In this document: positions 9,346 through 17,369 of the stretch, one piece after another
Numbering within the stretch: the first letter of the stretch is position 1
Layout: every line of letters begins with the position of its first letter
Origin: Akkermansiaceae bacterium
GTDB lineage: Bacteria > Verrucomicrobiota > Verrucomicrobiia > Verrucomicrobiales > Akkermansiaceae
NCBI GenBank assembly: GCA_029866215.1
Contig: JARWZU010000070.1
Span: 20,263-84,262 of the forward strand
DNA length: 64,000 nucleotides
Direction of reading: 5' to 3'
Notes under the pieces: generated by a model
The model's input: the letters and a program-made list of their open reading frames with translations, nothing else
The model's database searches: none
Told to the model about the DNA's origin: nothing
Translations under genes and position numbers: made by a program

Positions 9346-10410
9346 ATGAGCCCATCCACCGATACCATCCCTGACGTCTGCCCCGAGCTTGGGGTCGCCG
9401 TACCCGTGGCTGCGATCGACCTCGAGCTGCGCAAACTCTGGGAACAGGATGATGCGCGAACGAATGCTTCGTTGATGAATCTGGTGGTTTATTCAGAGAA
9501 ACCCGGAGCCCTCATTGAAAATTCGGAGATCATCCGATCACTGACCCGCGATCACGCCTGTCGGGCGATTCTAGTAGGAATCGATCGCACCGAGCCAACG
9601 CCTAGCCTGCGCGCTTGGATCACCGCTCACTGCCACCTTGCCGATGGACGGAAATCGGTATGCTGCGAACAGATCGCGTTTCACCTAACAGGCCGCGTCA
9701 CCGGTCGCTTCCGCAACACAGTTTTTGCCCATCTGAACTCGGACTTGCCGCTCGTCTTCTGGTGGCAGGGTGAGCTGTCAGATATTCTAACAGAGAGCCT
9801 TGTCCGGGTGATGGACCGCTTCATCATCGACAGCTCCGCATGGGTAAATCCAGCCGCGTCGTTTGCCATGATCGAGGAGGTTTCCGGCAGCAACCCAGAT
9901 CTAATCATTCAGGACCACGCATGGACACGCTCGTGGCAATTCCGAGTGGGGATCGCCGGCCTGTTTGATGATCCAGTGGCGCTGCAAGCCTTGCCTCACG
10001 TTCAAGGGGTCGAGATCATCCACCACTCAGATCACCGCAACACCGCGTTGCAGGTCCTCGCGTGGCTTGCAGTTCAGGCGGGTTGGAAAATCATTTCTAG
10101 CAAAGGCACCATCGTATTCGAGTCAAGCGGTGGCTCTGCGATCACCGTGGCGCTCCACGCGAATCCCACATCGCCACCGTTGTCCGCTGTCACGATTCGT
10201 GCGGGAACAACCCAAGTTCAAGTCACCCAAAAAACTGGCGCATCTCACGTCGAACGCACGTTAGATGCAGGACCATACCACGCAAGTTCACTCTCCCCCA
10301 TCGATCCCACCATCTCCGCCGAACTCGTCGCCGTCCAGCTCGCACGCGGTGGACGCAACTCGCTCTATCAGAAAATTCTTTCCGCTTTCCGCGCCATGCT
10401 GGAAGCTTAA
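9346..10410 (+). CDS. opcA: Glucose-6-phosphate dehydrogenase assembly protein OpcA
   Basis: A 354-residue cytoplasmic protein of the OpcA/G6PD-assembly family, which activates and helps oligomerise Zwf in cyanobacteria and actinobacteria. Family features seen are the N-terminal LRKLWEQDD/ASLMNLVVYSE region, the central HCHLADGRKSVCCEQI segment and the DLPLVFWWQGELS motif, followed by the DSSAW block. The position directly after zwf is the strongest support. It has no catalytic motif of its own. The start is the ATG at 9346 in the context gccgccaccATG, without a Shine-Dalgarno. hisJ follows after 5 bases and may share the transcript. Confidence 0.88.
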   Translation: MSPSTDTIPDVCPELGVAVPVAAIDLELRKLWEQDDARTNASLMNLVVYSEKPGALIENSEIIRSLTRDHACRAILVGIDRTEPTPSLRAWITAHCHLADGRKSVCCEQIAFHLTGRVTGRFRNTVFAHLNSDLPLVFWWQGELSDILTESLVRVMDRFIIDSSAWVNPAASFAMIEEVSGSNPDLIIQDHAWTRSWQFRVGIAGLFDDPVALQALPHVQGVEIIHHSDHRNTALQVLAWLAVQAGWKIISSKGTIVFESSGGSAITVALHANPTSPPLSAVTIRAGTTQVQVTQKTGASHVERTLDAGPYHASSLSPIDPTISAELVAVQLARGGRNSLYQKILSAFRAMLEA

Positions 10411-10415
10411 TCTCG

Positions 10416-11234
10416 ATGCCTACCCCACTCCTTTACGAATCCCACTGCCACACGACCTTGTGCAAACATGCATTCGGAACGACCGACGAATACGCAGCGG
10501 TAGCGGTAGCACGCGGATTTAAAGGCATCACCTTCACCTGCCACTGCCCTCTGCCCGACGGATTTTCTGCCAACGTGCGGATGTCCCCTGACCAATTCGA
10601 CGACTATGTGGCCATGGTCGCCGCCACGCGCGAGGTCTTCGCAGGTCGGCTCGATGTGCGGCTCGGCTTAGAAAGCGATTTCTATCCGGGCGTCGAACCA
10701 TGGCTCGCCGAACTCCACTCACGCGTGCCCTTGAGTCACGTGCTTGGATCGGTCCATTACCAAGTCTCTGACTATCGTAAACGTTTCTACACCGGCGACA
10801 CCTTCAGCTACCAACAACTCTACTACGACCACCTCGCACAATCCGCCGAGAGCGGGCTGTTCGACACCCTCGCCCACCCAGATCTCGTGAAAAACGAATC
10901 TCCTGACGAATGGGATTTCGCACGAATCGAGCCAGACATCGCGCGGGCGCTCGACCGCATCGCCGCGACAAGCGTGGCCATGGAACTGAATACCAGCGGC
11001 ATTCAAAAGGCATTGCCGGAGATGAATCCATCTCCCTCGCAACTCGCGATGATGCTAGAACGCAACATCCCCGTGGTGATCGGTGCAGACGCCCACGTTG
11101 CAGAACGCGTCGGAGATGGCTATGCCTTCGCCCTGCAACTCTTGCGCGAGGTCGGCTACTCAGAGGTCAGCTTCTTCATCGACCGGCAGCGCCAATCGGT
11201 GCCAATCGATGATGCACTCGCTTCACTGCGTTGA
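10416..11234 (+). CDS. hisJ: PHP-family histidinol-phosphatase (HisJ-like)
   Basis: Likely converts histidinol-phosphate to histidinol, the penultimate step of histidine synthesis. The 272 residues form a PHP-type metal-dependent phosphatase: the HCHTTLCKHA metal motif at the N terminus, GLESDFYPG, GSVHY, the LAHPDLVK motif and the C-terminal GADAHVAERVG motif supply the expected His/Asp ligands. The convergent neighbour is hisF, which supports the histidine assignment, though PHP proteins can act on other phosphates. It lies 5 bases after opcA, and the two stop codons of hisJ and hisF are only 3 bases apart. Confidence 0.85.
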   Translation: MPTPLLYESHCHTTLCKHAFGTTDEYAAVAVARGFKGITFTCHCPLPDGFSANVRMSPDQFDDYVAMVAATREVFAGRLDVRLGLESDFYPGVEPWLAELHSRVPLSHVLGSVHYQVSDYRKRFYTGDTFSYQQLYYDHLAQSAESGLFDTLAHPDLVKNESPDEWDFARIEPDIARALDRIAATSVAMELNTSGIQKALPEMNPSPSQLAMMLERNIPVVIGADAHVAERVGDGYAFALQLLREVGYSEVSFFIDRQRQSVPIDDALASLR

Positions 11235-11237
11235 TCC

Positions 11238-12002
11238 TCAAACAATCGGCCTAACAGGCACGCCGCGCGCCGCAAAATGCTGCTTGGCCTCGCCCACGGT
11301 GTGTTTGCCAAAGTGGAAAATACTTGCTGCTAGAACGGCGTCCGCCTTGCCGGCATTGAGCACATCCACCATGTGATCAAGATTTCCAGCGCCCCCACTC
11401 GCAATGACTGGAATGCCGATCGCCGATGAAACCGCGGCGGTAAGCTCGATGTCGTAGCCGGCTTGGGTGCCGTCAGAATCCATGCTTGTTAGAAGAATCT
11501 CACCGGCTCCTCGCCGCCAGACTTCCTTGGCCCACTCGACAGCATCCAAGCCGACCGGCGTGCGGCCACCGTGCGTGTAGACCCCCCACTTGCCCGGGCC
11601 TTCCCGCTTGGCATCGATCGCCACCACGATGCACTGGCTGCCGAATGCTTTCGCTCCTTCATCGACCAACCCAGGATTGGTCACCGCAGACGTATTCACC
11701 CCGACCTTGTCGGCCCCAGCCAAAAGCATTTCGCGCATGTTCTCAACGCTGCGAATCCCGCCACCCACCGTCAGGGGAATAAAGCATTTTTCTGCCGTGC
11801 GCCGAACGACGTCCACCATCGTTTTGCGATTGTCGGACGACGCCGTGATGTCGAGAAACACCAACTCGTCAGCCTGCTGAAGGTTGTAGGCAATCGCACA
11901 TTCCACTGGGTCACCGGCGTCGATGAGATCCACAAAATTCACGCCCTTGACGACGCGGCCAGCCGTGACATCGAGGCAAGGGATGATTCGTTTCGCAAGC
12001 AC
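11238..12002 (-). CDS. hisF: Imidazole glycerol phosphate synthase subunit HisF
   Basis: Cyclase subunit of IGP synthase; with HisH it makes imidazole glycerol phosphate and AICAR. The TIM barrel is complete: [22 protein letters not shown] at the start, [13 protein letters not shown], the phosphate motif GGGIRSVE, and [11 protein letters not shown] at the C terminus. I chose the GTG at 12002, which gives the canonical [12 protein letters not shown] start and 254 residues. An upstream in-frame ATG at 12059 would add 19 residues that do not look conserved. hisH and hisA are not in the window. The gene converges on hisJ. Confidence 0.95.
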   Translation of the reverse strand: MLAKRIIPCLDVTAGRVVKGVNFVDLIDAGDPVECAIAYNLQQADELVFLDITASSDNRKTMVDVVRRTAEKCFIPLTVGGGIRSVENMREMLLAGADKVGVNTSAVTNPGLVDEGAKAFGSQCIVVAIDAKREGPGKWGVYTHGGRTPVGLDAVEWAKEVWRRGAGEILLTSMDSDGTQAGYDIELTAAVSSAIGIPVIASGGAGNLDHMVDVLNAGKADAVLAASIFHFGKHTVGEAKQHFAARGVPVRPIV

Positions 12003-12126
12003 GCCCGAAGCAAAGCGTGATCCAGCGCCCGCGCCAAGAAAAAGGGGCACATCGACCATTAAATCATCGCCCGCCGGATGAGATCATGGAAAATGCGTCC
12101 TCGACCAAAGCCACCCGCGACAAACC

Positions 12127-13458
12127 ATGAACCTTCTGCACGAATCACGCCTGACCCTCCGGTTAGCCGTTCCGTTGATGATCGGGCAACTGAGTCAAAT
12201 GCTCATGGGCGTGGTGGACACCTTGATGGTCGGGCACCTCGGCGTATCTGATCTCGCGGCACTGACGTTTGCAAACTCGCTGTTTTACGTGCCCTTCGTG
12301 TTTGGGATCGGACTGCTGACTGGCATTTCGGTTTTCACCTCAAGCTCGCGTGGCGCGAACGACCCAGCGGGCGCGCGCGGCAGTTGCCGACACGGACTCT
12401 ATCTTGCATTGGCAATTGGGCTGGTGCTTTTCGCCATCGCATGGGTGATCTCGATGCGGTTAGAAATTTTCCAACAACCGGCAGAGGTCACGCAACGAGC
12501 CAAGAGCTTTTTCCTGATTCTCATGGCCTCGGTGATTCCCGCGCTGGCATCGATCTCACTGAAAAACCATGCCGATGCCCTCGGTCGCGCATGGCCGCCG
12601 TTTTGGATTTTCCTCGGAGGAGTTGGCTTAAACGCCGCACTGAACTGGGTGCTCATTTATGGGAATCTTGGCTGTCCAGCATTGGGCTTAAATGGCGCTG
12701 CGTGGGGCACGCTCATCGCTCGGGTCGCTATCCTGCTTGCCATGCTGCTCTGGTTAAACCGCGCCAACGGGCTGCGGGATTGGGTGCCTCATCACTGGCT
12801 GCGAGCACCGGATTTTAAAGATCTCCGCCGCCTTCTGTCCGTCGGATTTCCAGCAAGTCTGCAGATGATCTCCGAAGTCTCCGCCTTCTCGTTGGCCGGG
12901 CTCATCATGGGCCGCTTCGGGCCTGCGGCGATGGCGTCGCACCAGATCGCGATCACGCTCGCCGCCACCGCATTCATGGTTCCACTCGGATTGTCGATGG
13001 CCCTCACCGTCCGGATCAGCGAGGCCGATGGTGCCGGCGAAATCGCACGCCTGCGCCCGATTGTCGTGTCGGGGTGGCTGCTCGGCGGTGGGTATGGACT
13101 CATCGCCGCAGGCACGCTTTTGGTATTCGGCAGATTCCTCGCTTCACTTTTCATTCATGCGCCCGATGTCATCGAACTCGCGGGATCAATGCTGATGATT
13201 GTCGGAGTTTTCCAACTGTGTGACTGTCTCCAGGTCGCATCGGCATCGATGCTGCGTGGCCTGAGCGATGCTAGGATTCCAGCGGTCATGGGATTTGTAT
13301 CGTACTGGTTAGTCGGTTTACCGGTCGCCGCAGGCTTGGCCTTCGGCCTGAAACTCGGCGCTCTCGGGGTTTGGTGGGGCCTCGCCGCCGGACTCGGGGT
13401 TGCCTGCCTGACCTTAAGCCCGCGCTTGTGGAAACGAACCCGCACTGCTAACTGTTAG
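12127..13458 (+). CDS. MATE family multidrug/toxin exporter
   Basis: Cation-coupled exporter in the inner membrane, 443 residues with about twelve hydrophobic segments in two six-helix bundles. The first helix shows the family pattern RLAVPLMIGQLSQMLMGVVDTLMVGHLG, and the second bundle repeats it with GFPASLQMISEVSAFSLAGLIMGRFG. These are NorM/DinF-type signatures. Substrate and coupling ion (Na+ or H+) cannot be read from the sequence. It is divergent from hisF, with 124 bases between the two starts, and is followed after 2 bases by a secreted nuclease gene. Confidence 0.9.
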   Translation: MNLLHESRLTLRLAVPLMIGQLSQMLMGVVDTLMVGHLGVSDLAALTFANSLFYVPFVFGIGLLTGISVFTSSSRGANDPAGARGSCRHGLYLALAIGLVLFAIAWVISMRLEIFQQPAEVTQRAKSFFLILMASVIPALASISLKNHADALGRAWPPFWIFLGGVGLNAALNWVLIYGNLGCPALGLNGAAWGTLIARVAILLAMLLWLNRANGLRDWVPHHWLRAPDFKDLRRLLSVGFPASLQMISEVSAFSLAGLIMGRFGPAAMASHQIAITLAATAFMVPLGLSMALTVRISEADGAGEIARLRPIVVSGWLLGGGYGLIAAGTLLVFGRFLASLFIHAPDVIELAGSMLMIVGVFQLCDCLQVASASMLRGLSDARIPAVMGFVSYWLVGLPVAAGLAFGLKLGALGVWWGLAAGLGVACLTLSPRLWKRTRTANC

Positions 13459-13460
13459 TC

Positions 13461-14306
13461 ATGATTCGTTGCTTTCTCATCCTCCTGATGACCCTACTCG
13501 CTTGCCGCGCAAACGAGGAACTCCTCCGATTCACCGGCTGCGTGCTGGTCCCAACCGAGTGGTCAGATGGTGATAGCTTTTCCGTTAAATTCCCTGATGG
13601 CAAGGAGCGCACGATCCGGCTGTATGGTGCCGACTGCATCGAAATGCACATCAACGGCGACGATTCCAACGCACGACGCCTGCGAGACCAGCGCCGGTAT
13701 TTCGGGATCGCCGACATCCTAACTGCAAAATCATTGGGTGAGACGGCGAAGGTAGAAACCTGCAAGCTGCTGGCCAAACCTTTCACCGTGGTGACTGCCT
13801 TCGCCGATGGGCGGGGTGATGGGAGGTTTGAGCGGGTTTATGGATTCATCGAGACCTCGGACGGAGAAAACCTTTCGGAATGGCTTGTTTCGCACGGTCT
13901 TGCGCGTGCCTTCGGTGTGGTGCGTCAGCTTGCAGACGGCACCAGCGGGAGCGAATGGAAAGAAGAGCTTGCCGATCTTGAACTCACCGCCGCGCAAGCA
14001 GGACGAGGCGCCTGGGCGAAGACGGATTGGAAAAGACTGGCAAGCATTCGCAAAGAAGCACGCGCAGAAACCGCCGAACTCCAAACGGCGAAAGGGACCG
14101 GCCAAGCAGTCGAGAACAAGCCGGTCGATCTCAACCACGCAACCCGCAATGAATTGATGACCTTGCCTGGGATCGGTGAGAAAACCGCAGCGAACATCAT
14201 GCAAGCCCGCCCATTTCAATCGCCCGAGTTAGTCAAAAACGTGAAGGGCATGGGCGCATCAACCTACGAAAAGATCAAGGCCTTCATCCACGTAACTCCG
14301 CCCTGA
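13461..14306 (+). CDS. Secreted thermonuclease-like protein with helix-hairpin-helix domain
   Basis: Predicted extracytoplasmic nuclease of 281 residues. The N-terminal hydrophobic stretch ends in LLAC, which could be either a lipobox or a plain signal peptide. Residues about 25-190 resemble staphylococcal nuclease (DGDSFSVKFPDGKERTIRLY, then a YGFIET strand and ENLSEWLVSHGLARAF). Residues about 215-281 form a ComEA-like helix-hairpin-helix DNA-binding unit: VDLNHATRNELMTLPGIGEK. The combination suggests a DNA-binding nuclease at the cell surface, for nutrient DNA use or uptake. It begins 2 bases after the MATE gene, and its last 23 bases overlap the convergent gene at 14284. Confidence 0.82.
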   Translation: MIRCFLILLMTLLACRANEELLRFTGCVLVPTEWSDGDSFSVKFPDGKERTIRLYGADCIEMHINGDDSNARRLRDQRRYFGIADILTAKSLGETAKVETCKLLAKPFTVVTAFADGRGDGRFERVYGFIETSDGENLSEWLVSHGLARAFGVVRQLADGTSGSEWKEELADLELTAAQAGRGAWAKTDWKRLASIRKEARAETAELQTAKGTGQAVENKPVDLNHATRNELMTLPGIGEKTAANIMQARPFQSPELVKNVKGMGASTYEKIKAFIHVTPP

Positions 14307-14760
14307 GCCTCCAGTGCGCGTCACGCTTGAGCAAAAACTTTTGACGCTTCCCCTTGCCCCGCGCTGCCGTGCCATGCTCGACCAGCACGTTGATTTCCAC
14401 ATCATTCGACTGGATGTCTAAAATCCGAAATACCGGCTCGCGGCGGATTCGGAAAAAACAATGAAGCGGCACGTCTGAATGGTCTGCATTCCAAAAATAC
14501 CGGCTAGGTGGAAAATCGGGCACTTCCGCGAGAGCTGCTAGAATTTGCCGGATCAACGAGGCTCCGTGGCGGCGCTGCAACTGACCGGCTGCCCGCCGTG
14601 CCAAAAGCGTTTCAATCCAAGCGGCCGCCGGATTTTGATAGTCTTCCTCCATTTCTGAAATCAACTCGCGGGCGTGCAACGCCATCAAGGCATGCATTTC
14701 ATCACGCTCGATTTCACCGCGCTCGAAACTCATGAAAATTTGATGAGGCGACGGAATCAT
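14284..14760 (-). CDS. Conserved-type hypothetical protein
   Basis: 158 residues, cytoplasmic, not recognised. It starts with MIPSPHQIFMSFERGEIERDEMH, a helical N-terminal region that resembles the short helical hairpins of regulatory proteins, and ends in a basic, beta-rich half (FFRIRREPVFRILDIQSN, KRQKFLLKRDAHWRL). There is no signal peptide or metal motif. It follows coaC by 8 bases on the same strand, so it is probably the last gene of a sufS-coaC operon. Its stop overlaps the 3' end of the convergent nuclease gene by 23 bases. Confidence 0.65.
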   Translation of the reverse strand: MIPSPHQIFMSFERGEIERDEMHALMALHARELISEMEEDYQNPAAAWIETLLARRAAGQLQRRHGASLIRQILAALAEVPDFPPSRYFWNADHSDVPLHCFFRIRREPVFRILDIQSNDVEINVLVEHGTAARGKGKRQKFLLKRDAHWRLRAELRG

Positions 14761-14768
14761 CGATCAAA

Positions 14769-15317
14769 TCACGCGCCACAAGAACCCGCGCGCTTGGCAA
14801 TTTCTAATAAAATTTCATCCACGGGAGCCAAGCGACCCACCCCTTCGTAACCGCAAGCAAGCCCCCCCTCGGCAGGACCAACGAACGAGCAACCATCAGC
14901 CACCAACTGGGCGAAATTACGCTGCGTTGCCGGATGAAGCCACATCTTGCCATTCATCGCAGGAGCGATCACCACCGGGGTCGAGCGCGGGAGTGCGAGA
15001 TAGATCGAGGAAAGCGGGTCAGCCGCGAGCCCATGCGCGAGTTGGCCTAGCAGATTTGCGCTTGCCGGCGCCACCACGAACAGATCCGCCTGATCGGCGA
15101 GCTCGATGTGACCGGGCTTCCATGAATTTTTTTCGTCTTCTAGCGAGACGAGCACGGGGTTCCGAGTGAGCGTCTGAAGCGTGAGTGGCGTGATGAACTC
15201 CACGGCAGCTCGACTCATGACGGCATGAACCTGATGTCCCTGCTTGACCAACTGCGACGCGAGATCGGCCGCCTTGTAGGCCGCGATCGATCCAGAAATT
15301 CCGAGGACGATGTTCAT
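14769..15317 (-). CDS. coaC: Phosphopantothenoylcysteine decarboxylase (stand-alone CoaC, flavoprotein)
   Basis: FMN-dependent decarboxylation of 4'-phosphopantothenoylcysteine to phosphopantetheine in CoA synthesis. The 182 residues match only the CoaC half of CoaBC: GISGSIAAYKAADL at the N terminus (FMN-binding), VVAPASANLLGQLAHGLAADPLS, the substrate-binding PAMNGKMW motif, and GGLACGYEGVGR in the flexible flap with its reactive Cys. The CoaB ligase half is absent and must be a separate gene elsewhere. UbiX-type prenyltransferases are related but lack the PAMN and ACG(Y)EG motifs. It lies 45 bases after sufS. Confidence 0.88.
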   Translation of the reverse strand: MNIVLGISGSIAAYKAADLASQLVKQGHQVHAVMSRAAVEFITPLTLQTLTRNPVLVSLEDEKNSWKPGHIELADQADLFVVAPASANLLGQLAHGLAADPLSSIYLALPRSTPVVIAPAMNGKMWLHPATQRNFAQLVADGCSFVGPAEGGLACGYEGVGRLAPVDEILLEIAKRAGSCGA

Positions 15318-15362
15318 GAGATGAGTCTGTGCTTTCCCTGAGTGCCTCTCAAGAACAGATCT

Positions 15363-16580
15363 TTAGCGCAGCATGGAGACTGCCTTGGTGGTGGCTACGG
15401 CCAGCGCATCGATGTCGTTCTGAGAGTTGTAGAGGGCAAACGACGCCCGCACGGTGCCCGTCATTCCAAATCGCGCCATGAGCGGCTGGCAGCAATGATG
15501 ACCCGTCCGGACCGCCACGCCCATCTGATCGAGCAGTGTACCTAGGTCGTAGTGATGGATGCCTTCCACCTGAAAGGATAGCGAACCCGCGCGGTCATCT
15601 GGACCAAAGAAACGGATGCCCGAAATCTTCGAGAGTGCCGCCGCCGCCGAGCGGATCAATGCTTGTTCGTGCACCTCGATTTCCTCCAAGCCAAGGCCAT
15701 TGACGAAGTCGATTGCCGCTGCAAGCGCGATGACCCCCTCGATGTTGGGCGTGCCCGCCTCATACTTGAATGGGAGCACGTTGTAGCTGGACTTCTCGAA
15801 GGTGACCTCTTTGATCATTTCCCCCCCACCCCGCCATGGCGGCAAGCGATCCAGCAACGCAGCACGTCCCCACAAGACGCCGATGCCGGTGGGCGCATAA
15901 ATTTTGTGGCCGGAAAACACCAAAAAATCGATGTCCAGAGCCTGCACGTCGATCTGCGTGTGGGCGACCGCTTGGGCAGCATCCAGCATCACCAGCGCTC
16001 CGACCGCTTTGGCCGCCGCTGCCATTTCGGCGACCGGATTGACGGTGCCGAACGAATTGGAAATCCACGTCAGCGAGAGGATACGGGTCCTCTCGTTCAG
16101 AAGCGCACCGTATGCCGCCTGGTCGAGGACGCCGTCTTCGTCGCAAGGGATCACCTTGAGAACCGCGCCAGTCCGTTCGCAAAGCATCTGCCACGGCACG
16201 ATGTTGGAATGGTGCTCTAGGGTCGAAATAAGCACCTCGTCGCCCGATTGGATAAGTCCCGAGAGCGCGAGAACGTTGGCAACGAGATTGATCCCATCGG
16301 TCGTGCCGGAAGTGAAAATCACCTCGTCGGAGGTGGCGGCATGGAGGTAGTTCGCGACCGTTTGGCGGGCGTGTTCAAAAGCCTCCGTCGCCTGCCGGGC
16401 GAGATGGTGAGTTCCTCGGTGAATGTTCGAATTAATCGCCTCGTAGTAATGCCGTGAGGCATCAAGCACCACGCGAGGCTTCTGGGTGGTCGCAGCATTG
16501 TCTAAATAGATCAATCGCCTACCATGAACCGTCTGATTCAAAATAGGAAACTCAGGAAGAAGCGAATCGGGTGACAACAT
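15363..16580 (-). CDS. sufS: Cysteine desulfurase, SufS type
   Basis: PLP enzyme that takes sulfur from cysteine for Fe-S cluster assembly. The 405 residues show YLDNAATTQKP, the NIHRGTHHLARQAT block, LEHHSNIVPWQ, the PLP lysine in FSGHKIYAPTGIG, and the active-site Cys in VRTGHHCCQPLM, which is the group II (SufS) form. The usual SufE/SufU partner is not adjacent. An IscU-like scaffold lies elsewhere in the window at 33128. It is the first gene of a likely sufS-coaC-hypothetical operon. Confidence 0.95.
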   Translation of the reverse strand: MLSPDSLLPEFPILNQTVHGRRLIYLDNAATTQKPRVVLDASRHYYEAINSNIHRGTHHLARQATEAFEHARQTVANYLHAATSDEVIFTSGTTDGINLVANVLALSGLIQSGDEVLISTLEHHSNIVPWQMLCERTGAVLKVIPCDEDGVLDQAAYGALLNERTRILSLTWISNSFGTVNPVAEMAAAAKAVGALVMLDAAQAVAHTQIDVQALDIDFLVFSGHKIYAPTGIGVLWGRAALLDRLPPWRGGGEMIKEVTFEKSSYNVLPFKYEAGTPNIEGVIALAAAIDFVNGLGLEEIEVHEQALIRSAAAALSKISGIRFFGPDDRAGSLSFQVEGIHHYDLGTLLDQMGVAVRTGHHCCQPLMARFGMTGTVRASFALYNSQNDIDALAVATTKAVSMLR

Positions 16581-16735
16581 AGGCGTGGATTCAGGCGGTA
16601 CGGCCTAACGGCATCAAGGTGGAACAGGTGACCCAAGTCCGCAATGCCAGAATCACTCGCCGCCCGAGATCAGATCGCACTCGGGCTTTCAAATCCCTCA
16701 CACTCCGCAGCACCCTGCCTGCGGCCTTGCCACCG

Positions 16736-16990
16736 CTAACTGCTCATGCCCCATCCTATCGCTCCAAGCCACCCAGGCGGAAACTCTACTTTCTGAACGG
16801 GATCTTTGAGGTAAGCGTCACCCAAGTTGATATAAGTCGTGCCACCACCGGTCGTAAAACCTTTCACCTCGCCCCGTACTTCCATGACCTCTCCGGCATG
16901 TTTCTTAGCGTCCTCGGGGCGGATCGGTTCGCCCGACAGCGGCAGGGAGATTTGGAGGGACACGAAAGCCAATATCAGCATCGTTTTCAC
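16736..16990 (-). CDS. Small secreted OB-fold-like protein
   Basis: With a GTG start at 16990 the product begins MKTMLILAFVSLQISLPLSG, a good signal peptide, followed by a short domain with EDAKKHAGEVMEVRGEVKGF and TTYINLGDAY, the strand pattern of small OB-fold nucleic-acid-binding proteins. It is 84 residues; the usual end of such a domain after the ...INLGDAY strand is replaced by an unrelated 20-residue tail, so it may be truncated. The frame stays open upstream into the repeat array, but that part is low-complexity and not believable as protein. The alternative ATG is at 16981. Function unknown. Confidence 0.55.
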   Translation of the reverse strand: MKTMLILAFVSLQISLPLSGEPIRPEDAKKHAGEVMEVRGEVKGFTTGGGTTYINLGDAYLKDPVQKVEFPPGWLGAIGWGMSS

Positions 16991-17071
16991 GCTGCACCGG
17001 AGCGCGACTCCAGTTTTACTTGGTCTGGGAAAATCGATGGCGGATTGGAAGATCATGGCTGGGGATTCGGG

Positions 17072-17360
17072 AAAACGGAGGGTGAGAAGGAGAAAACAGG
17101 GCGGGAGACGCTGAAAACGACTTGGAGGCCGTGAAAACGAAACGGGTGAGAGTGAAAACGACACCGGAGGGGCGAAAAACGATACCGGAGAGGCCAAAAA
17201 CGACTCCGGAAGGGCCAAAAACGACTCCGGAGGGGCTAAAAACAACTTTGAGAGGGCGAAAACGACTCGGGAGAGGCGAAAAACAACTTTGAGAAGGCGA
17301 AAACGACACCGGAGAAGCAAAAAACAACTTTGAGAATGCGAAAACGACTCGGGTGGCGAC
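17072..17360. repeat. Tandem array of 20/21-base A-tract units
   Basis: About 14 units each start with AAAAC or AAAAAC and continue gactccggagaggc-like. Unit starts are near 17072, 17093, 17114, 17134, 17155, 17175, 17196, 17217, 17238, 17259, 17279, 17300, 17320 and 17341. Units of 20 and 21 bases are mixed, which would break any reading frame, so the array is not coding. The mean period of about 20.7 bases is close to two helical turns, so the A-tracts face the same side of the helix. It fills the gap between the large minus-strand gene (stop at 17370) and the small secreted protein. Confidence 0.85.
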
Positions 17361-17369
17361 TGAGTCGAA

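Noticed and set aside
16991..17320. N-terminal extension of the small secreted protein and other frames through the 20/21-base array
   Set aside because: Low-complexity seven-residue repeats, and units of 20 bases break the frame, so this is non-coding repeat DNA.
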